Shown here piece by piece: positions 1 to 7,471 of a stretch of 15,364 nucleotides of DNA. The notes under the pieces are model-generated. The model worked only from the letters and a program-made list of their open reading frames with translations. It ran no database searches and was not told the origin of the DNA. Source of the stretch: an uncultured Acetobacteraceae bacterium (lineage in GTDB: Bacteria > Pseudomonadota > Alphaproteobacteria > Acetobacterales > Acetobacteraceae); the NCBI GenBank assembly GCA_903839965.1, contig CAIMEK010000790.1:1-15364 (forward strand), read 5' to 3'. The first letter of the stretch is position 1. Every line of letters starts with the position of its first letter. The translations under genes were made by a program, and so were the position numbers.

Positions 1-3000
1 ACAGCGAATGACCGCCGAGGGCGAAGAAATCGTCATTGACGTCGAAATTCTCGCGCCCGAGTAGCGCCCCGAAAATCTCCGCTACCGCCAGTTCGGTCGC
101 CGTGCGCGGTGGTTGCAGAGGCGCCTCGCGGTCACTTTCGATCGCGGCTGGCTCCGGCAGCGCGCGACTGTCCAGCTTGCCGTTCGCTGTGAGCGGAAAC
201 CTGTCCAGCACCACGAAATGCGCCGGTACCATGTAGTCGGGCAGCCAGGTCGCAAGGTCACGTCGAAGCGCGGGAATGCGTTCCACGATGGCCTGCCGCC
301 GCGTCGGCACCGACGTCAACGCACGCTCGGGCCGAACCGCCGTGGTTGCGTACCACGGCATTGCCGCGTCGGGCCCCGGCGTGAACCACGCAGCGAAGCA
401 ACCCGGCTCCGCCGGATCAGGCGAAATCGCAACCGCATAGCCGAGGGACGCGGTCAGGGAACGCAACGCTTCCGGGTCGAGGCCGCCGGACGGCGGCATG
501 CTCCCGAGAAGACGGCAGTGCACCGCGAGGTCAGCGGCCAGGCGTGCGTTCAAAACCCCATGCAGGATGCGCCCGGTCCGCGCTCCCGAGAGGAATGCGG
601 CGAGATCGAAGTCGGTTCGCCCCGCGGCGTCCTGCACGGCGGGTGGGGGTGACGGCGGCTCACGGCGCAGCACGGCCGCAAAACGATACTTGTTGAGTTC
701 GTTCGCCGCTTCACCACGTTGGGTAAGCAGGGCAACCGACCCAAGCTCCGGCAACTCCGCGGCGATCGTGAGAAAGAAGGTTGGGTCAATCAGCAGCTCA
801 CGCTCCCCTGCCAGTTCCTCGCGGGCCTGGCGCAGCAGGCTGGCTGCATCGCTGGCCGCGGGGGCCGCTGCGCAGGTCACCGAAACGTGGAACGTCTCGG
901 CAAGACGCAGATCGCGGATGTCGCCGACATAGATCGCGCCACCGGGTTGCAGCAACGCCATCGCATCCCGCAGCACCTGCAGCAGGATCTCGGCACTGGG
1001 GAAGTACTGCACGACGGAGTTGATGACGATCGTGTCGTAGCCCGCGCGCGGCAGGTTCGCGAGGTCCTGCGCCGCAAGCTGCGTCAGGCTGACATTTGCG
1101 AACCGCGGCGCATGCCGGGCCATCTGTTCCCGGACATGCTCCAGCGAAGCCGCGGAAAAGTCGATGCCGTGGTAACACTCGACATGCTCGGCCAGACGGA
1201 ACAGCAGGATGCCGGTACCGCAGCCGATCTCCAGCACGCGTCGCGGACGAAGGGCGCGGATCTGTTCAACGGTCCCGTCCGCCCACGCGCGCATCTCGCC
1301 TGGTGGTATCTGGTGGCGATCATAGCTGCTGAGCCAACCGGTCAGGCGGAACAACGGGTCGTCGCCTTGCCAATCGCGCGCAAGCTGCTCGTCGAACACG
1401 CGCTGCCAGTCGCGGGTTTGCGCGGCATCGAGCGCAGCGCCATCCTCGGCCGCGCTCGGCACTATATAGGCACAAAGTTGCGGCTCACCGGCGCCGCCAT
1501 CGCGCAGCACGACGGTGGCGTCGGCGACAGCGGCGTGGGCGCGCAGACGCGCCGCGATCTCTCCGGTTTCGATGCGATAGCCCCGCAGCTTCACCTGGTT
1601 GTCAATGCGGCCGAGATACTCGATCTCGCCGCCAGCCCGCCGCCGGGCACGATCTCCGGAACGATACATCCGCCCGCCCGCCGGTCCGAATGGGTCCGGC
1701 ACGAACCTCGCTGCGGTCAGCGCCGAAGCATTGAGGTAGCCGCGTGCAACACCGGGACCGGCGACACACATCTCGCCCGGCGCCCCAGCGGGTACCGGAT
1801 TGAAGTCGGCGTCGAGCAACCGCAATTCCAGGTCGCTGATCGGCTCTCCGATCGGGCTGGCGAATGGCAATTCGAGATCCGCCCACCCAAGCGGCCGGAT
1901 CGTGACATGGACGGTGGTTTCGGTAATGCCGTAGCAGTTCACCAGTCGCGGTGCGCTGTCGCCGAAACGTTCGAACCAGCGCCGTAGGCCGGCCACGTCA
2001 AGCGCCTCGCCGCCAAAAATGATCCAGCGCAACGCCAGCGGTGTCGGTGCGGCAAGCACGACGTCGGCCAACTGGGCGAAGGCCGAGGGCGTCTGGTTCA
2101 GCACCGTGACCCGCTCACGGGCCAGCAGGGCAAGGAACGCGCCCGGCTCGCGCGCCGTCGCGGCCGACACCATCACCACCCGGCCGCCATACAGCAGCGC
2201 GCCCCAGATCTCCCAGACGGAAAAGTCGAAGCCGGCGGAGTGAAAACAACTCCAGACATCGCTCGCGTCGAAGGCAAAAAACGACTGCGTGCCGGTGAAA
2301 AGCCGGACGACATTGGCATGCGTGACCTGGACGCCTTTCGGCACGCCGGTCGAACCGGATGTATAGATGACGTATGCCACATCGTCGGGCCGGACCGCGC
2401 GGCCCGGATCGGTTGGCGGATTGCCGGTCCAGGTTGCGTCAGGCGCGTCGAGGACAAGCCGCGGGACGTCGTCGCCGGGAACGGCCTCGTGCGAGGCGGT
2501 GTCGGTCAGAACGACACGCACCCGTGCATCCGTCATCATGAAGCGAAGTCGCTCGGCGGGCTGCGCAGGGTCGAGCGGCACGTAGACACAGCCTGCCTTG
2601 AGCACGGCCAGCATCGCCATCGGCAGATCCGCGCTGCGCTGCATCAGGATGGCGACCGAACTGCAAGGCGGCAGCCCGAGCCACACCAACTGCCGCGCCA
2701 GGCGGTTGCTGCGGGCCTCCAGTTCGCCATAGGTTAGTCTCGCCGCACCTGCGCAGACGGCCAGGCGCCCAGGCATGTCGCGTGCCACCGCGGCGACCGC
2801 CGTATGCAGGCAAGCGCGGTTAACGGCCGGCACCGCGGCAGCCGGCACTCCGTCACCGCGCGCCGGCATGAGCGCAAGCGTGCCCACCGTGCCCACGGCA
2901 TTCCCGGCGATGGCGGCGAGCACGCATTGGTAGCCGGTTGCCATGGTCTCGATGGTGGCCGCCTCGAACAGGTCGCGGTCGAAGGTGATGAGGCCCTGTA

Positions 3001-4180
3001 GCGCGCCATCCTGCAGCCAGACATGGCATTCGAGATCGAACCGTACGGTTGCATCGCCTACCGCCAACGGCTCGATGACCAGCCCGAGCAGATCGAGCCG
3101 CGCCGCCATAGCCTCGGGCTGCTGCAAGGCGAACACCACCTGGAACAGCGGGTTGCGGCTGAGGTCGCGCACCGGCGCCAGCGCCTCCACCAGGCGCTCG
3201 AACGGCACTTCGTGCTGGAAGGCACTCAGCACGTTGCGCCGGACCTGTGCCAACACGTCGCGGAACCTATCGTTCTCGCGGATCTCTGCAGTCATGACCA
3301 GAGAATTCACGAAAAAGCCGATGAGACCCTCGACTTCATCCCGGTCGCGGTTGGCGACCGGCGTGCCCACTGCGATGCGCTCATCGTCGCTGAAGCGGTG
3401 CAGCAGGACCATGAAGGCGGCCAGCAACACCATGTACAGGGTTGCGTTCTCCGCCTGTGCCCGGGCACGTAACGCCTCCGCCACCGCCTGCGGCACGACG
3501 AAGCGCAACCCTCCGCCGCGGAAGTGCTCCACCTTCGGGCGTATCCGGTCGGTCGGCAGGCGCAGCGGTGCAAGCCCCGCCAACAGCGGCCGCCAGTACT
3601 CCAACTGCGCTGCCAGCGCGTCCGCATCGAGGCCGCGCTGCTGCCAGATGCCGTAATCGGTGTACTGCACGGGCAACGGCGGCAGCGGGTCGGGACGGTC
3701 CGCCCGGTAGGCTTTGTACAGCGCCGCCAACTCCCTGAAAAACACCATCACCGACCAGCCGTCGCAGGCGATGTGGTGAAAAGTGACCAGTAGCACGTGG
3801 GAGTCGCTGGCGAGGCGTACCAGCATGGCCCGGAACGGAAAGTCCTCGGCAAGGTTGAACGGCGTTGTGTTCCAGGCTTCCACCAGAGCGGCGAGACGCT
3901 CCGTCCTTTCGTCCGGCGCCATCGCCGAGAGGTCGGCGACCCGCAGCGAGAACTCCGACGACGACGCCACATGTTGGATCGGCTGCCCCTCCTCGGCGCG
4001 AATCCTCGTCCGCAGCGCGTCATGCCGACGCAGCACCGTTGCCAGGCTGCGCTCCAGCGCCGCGCCGTCGAGCTCGCCGGTCAGTCGCAGGTTCACCGGC
4101 ATCAGGTAGGCCGCACCGGTGGTTGCCATCTGGTCGAGCAGCCAAAGCCGCCGTTGCGCGAAGGAGGCTGGCGCGCTCGT
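1..4180 (-). other. NRPS module C-A-MT-PCP, Thr-like specificity
   Basis: C domain at about residues 1098-1540 (SFAQRRLWLLDQM, HHIACDGWS, GFFVNS, NPLFQ) and A domain from about 1550. The pocket residues are D-F-W-N-I-G-C-V-H(-K), taken from FDFSVWEIW, VLNQTPS, IIFGGE, NCYGITE and ETTVHV. The classical Thr code is D-F-W-N-I-G-M-V-H-K, so only position 322 differs (Cys for Met). A8 (LRGYRIETGEIA) is followed by the inserted methyltransferase, then A9 (LPDYMVP) and A10. A7 reads MYRSGD rather than YRTGD. The PCP is cut by the window edge just after its active serine. Confidence 0.82.
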
Positions 4181-7100
4181 CAGCCCGAGCGCCGGGATCG
4201 ACTCTGCGGCAGCGCAATCCTGATGTTCGGCGGCCCACTCGGCAATGCCGGCAATGCTGGGCCGCTCGAACAGACGCACCAGCGGCAGTTCCACACCCAA
4301 CGTGGCCCGCAGCCGGGCCACCACCCGCGCGGCGAGCAGCGAGTGGCCGCCCAGATCGAAGAAACTCTCGTGCGGGCCGATGTTTTCCCGATGCAAAAGA
4401 TCGGCGAAAATCTCCGCAATCGCCTGCTCGCGTGCCGAGCGGGCAAGCACGCCGCCCTCCGGCGGGCCGTCGGCCCAGTGTTCCGAAGCCGGCAAGCCGC
4501 GGCGGTTGATCTTTCCCGAGGCATTCAATGGCAACGCGTCCAGCACCACGAAGCTGTTCGGAATCATGTGGCGGGGCAGTCGCGCCTGCAGCCAGGTCCG
4601 CAACACCCCCGCCGTGGGCGTCAGGCCCGGCTGGTGCGCGACATAGGCAACCAGCCGCGTATCGAGGCGGCCGTACTGGTGCGTGGTCACCAGCGCCTGT
4701 TTCACTGCCGGATGCCGGCACAGCGCAACCTCGATTTCCCCCGGCTCGATTCGAAAGCCGCGGATCTTGATCTGTCGATCCATCCGACCGAGGAATTCGA
4801 TGCTGCCATCGACCAGGCGCCGCCCGAGGTCGCCCGTGCGATAGCGCCGTGCGCCGTCAGCCCGGGCGGTATCGGGAATGAAACCGACCGCAGTGAGCGC
4901 TGGCCGGTTTCGATACCCCCGCGAAAGCTGCGCTCCCCCGATCAGGATTTCTCCGGCAACGCCGGGCGGCACCACAGCCAGATGCCGGTCCACGACGGTG
5001 ATGTGCACATTGTCTACCGGACGACCGACCGGCGGCAGGTCGGGCCAGCTCCGCGGGTCAGCGGGCAATGCGTGCGCGCACACCACATAGCATTCGGTCG
5101 GCCCGTAATGATTGTGCAGCCGGGCCTGCGGATTGCGCAGGAAGAACTCGCGTAGCGCGGGAGTCGCCTGCAGTTGCTCGCCCGCGGTGAACACCTGCTG
5201 CAGGAACGCCACCGAACTCTCGCGCGACAGGATTTCAATGACGTATTGCAGCGGCGTGAAGGGCATGAAGATGCGCTCAAGCCGGTGGCGAAGAACGAAC
5301 GCCGCCAGCGCCTCCATGTTCTGCCGACCCTCGTCGTCGACCATGTAGCAGGCGCCACCCGTCAGCCAGGAGGTGAACAGCTCCTGGAAAAAAATGTCGA
5401 AACTGCATTGGGCGTATTGCAACGTGCGCAGAGCCCGCTCCCCGTGCGCGCGCAGATGCCAGGCGACAAGGTTGGCGATCGTGCCGTGTCGTCCTTCCAC
5501 ACCTTTCGGCTGGCCGGTGGACCCGGACGTGTAGATGACGTAGGCAAGATTGTCCGCGCCGACCGGAACCGCCGGATCGCTGTCCGGCAACGCGGACAAG
5601 GTGTCCGCAAGCTCGTCGAGCACGAGCACCGTGCCGGCGGCACCGGCAAACAGATGGGCATGCCGCGACTGCGTCAGATGCAGCGATGCACCGCTGTCGC
5701 GCAGCATGAAGTGCAACCGCTCCAGCGGCTCGGCCGCATCCACCCCGAGATAGCCGGCGCCTGCCTTGAACACGCCCAGAACCGCCACAACCAGCATGTC
5801 GCCACGGTCGAGACAGAGCGACACCAGGCATTCCGGGCCGGCGCCATGGGCCCGCAGCAGGTGGGCGAAGCGGTTGGCCTGCCGGTCGAGCTCGCCCAGC
5901 GTCAGGCTCCGTTCGCCAAACACCAGTGCCGGTGCCGCGGGTCGCTGGCGTACCGCTGCGGACAGTATCTGATGCAGGCACAGCGACGGGGGGGGCACCA
6001 CCATGGCGGGTGGAGCCGCCAGTTGCTGCGCCTCCGTCGCGGTCATCATCGGCAGCTCGCTCACCGCGCGCGACGGATCCTCGACGGCGGCCCGCAGAAT
6101 GCTGGTGAGCTGGTCGAGCATCCGCTGCACGTTGGGCGCCGTGAAAAGATCGAGATTGTACGTGCAAATTCCGTCCAGCGCCGCGCCCGATCGCCAGACA
6201 TGCAGCTCGAGGTCGAACCGCGCCGTAATCTGCGAGAACGGAATCGGTTTGACGGCCAGTCCCTCGATCGCCAGGTCGGGAGCCATCGCCTCCGGCTGCT
6301 GCAGGGCGAACATCACCTGGAACAACGGGTTCCGATCGAGGCTCCGCTCCGGCTGCAACTCCTCGACGAGCTTCTCGAACGGAACCTGCGCATGAGTGAA
6401 TGCATCGAGTGCCGTGTCGCGCACGCGCTCGACCAGCGCGACAAAACTCGGATCTCCGGAAAGATCCGCCGCCATGACGACGGAATTGACGAAGAAGCCG
6501 AGCAGCGGCTCGATGTCGGCGCGGTCCCGCCCGGCCACCGGGGTACCGATCGCCAGGCGTGGCTCTCCCGAATAGCGATGCAGCAGCACCGCGAAGCCGG
6601 CGAGCAGCACCATGAACATGGTGGCGCCGCGCTCGTGACCGATGCGCTCCAGTGCGTCGACAACCTCGGCAGGCAGCGAAAACCGACAGCTGCCGCCGCG
6701 GAATCCGAGGACCGGAGGCCGCGGCAGATCGCCCGGCAGCGACGCCGGAACGCAGTCCGCAAGCTGTGCGCGCCAGTACTCGATCGACCGCCGGGCCGCG
6801 GGTCCATCCAGCCTGCGCCGCTGCCAGGCCGCGAAATCCGCATACTGGATGGCCAGCGGCGCCAACGGACAAGACAAACCCGCGCGAAAGGCGCGGTACA
6901 GCGTGCTGAGCTCATCGACGAAGCGCGTCACGGACCAACCGTCGAAGGCGATATGATGTACGGCGAGCAGCAGCACGTTCTCCGTCGGCCCGAGCCGCAA
7001 CAGGGAGGCGCGCAGCACCGGACCACGCTGCAGGTCGAACGGCGCTGCGTTGTGCGCGTTCACCGCCGCCTCCACTGCCGCCGACTGCACGGCCCCGGTC

Positions 7101-7471
7101 AGCGCCGAAAGATCCGTCAACGGCAGATCGACGTCGGCGGCGGACAGCACCACCTGCTCCGGCGCCCCGTCGTGACTACGGAAAACCGTGCGAAGAACCT
7201 CGTGCCGGCCGACGATCCCACTCAACGCCCGGCGGAGCGCGGCCACATCCAGGCGGCCGAGCAGATGGAGATTCATCGGGATGGTGTAAGCGTTGCCGGT
7301 GACGCCCATCTCGTCGAGGAACCACAGGCGCTGCTGCGGGAACGACAGCGGAAGATGGCCGTCGCGCGCCGTCCGGCCGATCTTGTCCTGCTCGCCCGCA
7401 CCGCTTCTTTCCGCTGCGACCAGCAGCTCGAACAACTCCTCCTGCGCCGTGTCCTGGTCGAAGCCTGTCAT
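1..7471 (-). CDS. NRPS, partial (3' end outside window): C-A-PCP-C-A-MT-PCP
   Basis: An open frame of 2490 residues without a stop from 7471 to the window edge, coding for at least two NRPS modules. About 37 residues precede the first C domain, possibly a docking segment. Module 1: C (HHIAFDG 172-178), A (YTSGSTGQPKG from 647; A10 NASGKINR 977-984) and PCP (DLGGHSLL, Ser1044). Module 2: C (HHIACDG 1232-1238), A (YTSGSTGVPKG from 1703), embedded methyltransferase (about 2022-2252), A10 (ANGKLDSR, Lys2432) and PCP (ALGGHSL, Ser2489, three bases from the last full codon). Pocket residues suggest Pro-like, then Thr, with the Thr probably N-methylated. No epimerase or thioesterase domain is visible; later modules or release domains would lie beyond position 1. 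Its first C domain probably accepts the chain from the A-MT-PCP protein two genes upstream. The start overlaps the radical SAM stop. Confidence 0.96.
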   Translation of the reverse strand, partial: MTGFDQDTAQEELFELLVAAERSGAGEQDKIGRTARDGHLPLSFPQQRLWFLDEMGVTGNAYTIPMNLHLLGRLDVAALRRALSGIVGRHEVLRTVFRSHDGAPEQVVLSAADVDLPLTDLSALTGAVQSAAVEAAVNAHNAAPFDLQRGPVLRASLLRLGPTENVLLLAVHHIAFDGWSVTRFVDELSTLYRAFRAGLSCPLAPLAIQYADFAAWQRRRLDGPAARRSIEYWRAQLADCVPASLPGDLPRPPVLGFRGGSCRFSLPAEVVDALERIGHERGATMFMVLLAGFAVLLHRYSGEPRLAIGTPVAGRDRADIEPLLGFFVNSVVMAADLSGDPSFVALVERVRDTALDAFTHAQVPFEKLVEELQPERSLDRNPLFQVMFALQQPEAMAPDLAIEGLAVKPIPFSQITARFDLELHVWRSGAALDGICTYNLDLFTAPNVQRMLDQLTSILRAAVEDPSRAVSELPMMTATEAQQLAAPPAMVVPPPSLCLHQILSAAVRQRPAAPALVFGERSLTLGELDRQANRFAHLLRAHGAGPECLVSLCLDRGDMLVVAVLGVFKAGAGYLGVDAAEPLERLHFMLRDSGASLHLTQSRHAHLFAGAAGTVLVLDELADTLSALPDSDPAVPVGADNLAYVIYTSGSTGQPKGVEGRHGTIANLVAWHLRAHGERALRTLQYAQCSFDIFFQELFTSWLTGGACYMVDDEGRQNMEALAAFVLRHRLERIFMPFTPLQYVIEILSRESSVAFLQQVFTAGEQLQATPALREFFLRNPQARLHNHYGPTECYVVCAHALPADPRSWPDLPPVGRPVDNVHITVVDRHLAVVPPGVAGEILIGGAQLSRGYRNRPALTAVGFIPDTARADGARRYRTGDLGRRLVDGSIEFLGRMDRQIKIRGFRIEPGEIEVALCRHPAVKQALVTTHQYGRLDTRLVAYVAHQPGLTPTAGVLRTWLQARLPRHMIPNSFVVLDALPLNASGKINRRGLPASEHWADGPPEGGVLARSAREQAIAEIFADLLHRENIGPHESFFDLGGHSLLAARVVARLRATLGVELPLVRLFERPSIAGIAEWAAEHQDCAAAESIPALGLTSAPASFAQRRLWLLDQMATTGAAYLMPVNLRLTGELDGAALERSLATVLRRHDALRTRIRAEEGQPIQHVASSSEFSLRVADLSAMAPDERTERLAALVEAWNTTPFNLAEDFPFRAMLVRLASDSHVLLVTFHHIACDGWSVMVFFRELAALYKAYRADRPDPLPPLPVQYTDYGIWQQRGLDADALAAQLEYWRPLLAGLAPLRLPTDRIRPKVEHFRGGGLRFVVPQAVAEALRARAQAENATLYMVLLAAFMVLLHRFSDDERIAVGTPVANRDRDEVEGLIGFFVNSLVMTAEIRENDRFRDVLAQVRRNVLSAFQHEVPFERLVEALAPVRDLSRNPLFQVVFALQQPEAMAARLDLLGLVIEPLAVGDATVRFDLECHVWLQDGALQGLITFDRDLFEAATIETMATGYQCVLAAIAGNAVGTVGTLALMPARGDGVPAAAVPAVNRACLHTAVAAVARDMPGRLAVCAGAARLTYGELEARSNRLARQLVWLGLPPCSSVAILMQRSADLPMAMLAVLKAGCVYVPLDPAQPAERLRFMMTDARVRVVLTDTASHEAVPGDDVPRLVLDAPDATWTGNPPTDPGRAVRPDDVAYVIYTSGSTGVPKGVQVTHANVVRLFTGTQSFFAFDASDVWSCFHSAGFDFSVWEIWGALLYGGRVVMVSAATAREPGAFLALLARERVTVLNQTPSAFAQLADVVLAAPTPLALRWIIFGGEALDVAGLRRWFERFGDSAPRLVNCYGITETTVHVTIRPLGWADLELPFASPIGEPISDLELRLLDADFNPVPAGAPGEMCVAGPGVARGYLNASALTAARFVPDPFGPAGGRMYRSGDRARRRAGGEIEYLGRIDNQVKLRGYRIETGEIAARLRAHAAVADATVVLRDGGAGEPQLCAYIVPSAAEDGAALDAAQTRDWQRVFDEQLARDWQGDDPLFRLTGWLSSYDRHQIPPGEMRAWADGTVEQIRALRPRRVLEIGCGTGILLFRLAEHVECYHGIDFSAASLEHVREQMARHAPRFANVSLTQLAAQDLANLPRAGYDTIVINSVVQYFPSAEILLQVLRDAMALLQPGGAIYVGDIRDLRLAETFHVSVTCAAAPAASDAASLLRQAREELAGERELLIDPTFFLTIAAELPELGSVALLTQRGEAANELNKYRFAAVLRREPPSPPPAVQDAAGRTDFDLAAFLSGARTGRILHGVLNARLAADLAVHCRLLGSMPPSGGLDPEALRSLTASLGYAVAISPDPAEPGCFAAWFTPGPDAAMPWYATTAVRPERALTSVPTRRQAIVERIPALRRDLATWLPDYMVPAHFVVLDRFPLTANGKLDSRALPEPAAIESDREAPLQPPRTATELAVAEIFGALLGRENFDVNDDFFALGGHSL
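716..1408 (-). other. Embedded SAM methyltransferase domain (Thr-like module)
   Basis: About residues 2022-2252 of the large NRPS. It opens with WQRVFDEQL, has the SAM loop VLEIGCGTG (2079-2087), GIDFS, NSVVQYFP (2151-2158) and ends near NELNKYRFAAVL. It has the same order of motifs and the same A8-A9 insertion point as the domain at 10283-11023. Favoured function: N-methylation of the tethered Thr-like residue, inferred from position in the A domain. Confidence 0.85.
4247..7360 (-). other. NRPS module C-A-PCP, Pro-like specificity
   Basis: C domain at about residues 38-480 (SFPQQRLWFLDEM, HHIAFDGWS, DFAAWQ, GFFVNS, NPLFQ), A domain 495-995 and PCP 1008-1075. The A4 region reads FDIFFQEL instead of the more common FDxSxWE type, a variant found in Pro-type A domains. 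The pocket residues are D-I-Q-F-F-A-H-V-V(-K): D-I-Q from FDIFFQE, F from RIFMPF, F/A from QVFTAGE, H from HNHYG and V-V from TECYVV. The Pro code of known A domains is D-V-Q-L-I-A-H-V-V, so the match is close but not identical; a Pro analogue is possible. Confidence 0.8.
7468..7471 (-). promoter_or_regulatory. ATGA stop/start overlap (translational coupling)
   Basis: The TGA of the radical SAM gene (7470-7468) and the ATG of the following NRPS gene (7471-7469) share bases as ATGA. Such overlaps usually mean that the downstream gene is translated by terminating ribosomes, tying synthesis of the large NRPS to that of the radical SAM enzyme. The overlap fixes the NRPS start, because the C domain begins about 38 residues later with no better ATG between. 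Confidence 0.8.

Noticed and set aside
1455..1475. TATA-like stretch (actatatagg) as a possible promoter
   Set aside because: It lies inside the large NRPS reading frame, encoding AYIVP just before the methyltransferase, with no gene start behind it.
5277..6872. Minus-strand open frame of 531 codons
   Set aside because: Out-of-frame shadow of the large NRPS; the correct frame gives uninterrupted C and A domain motifs across the same interval.
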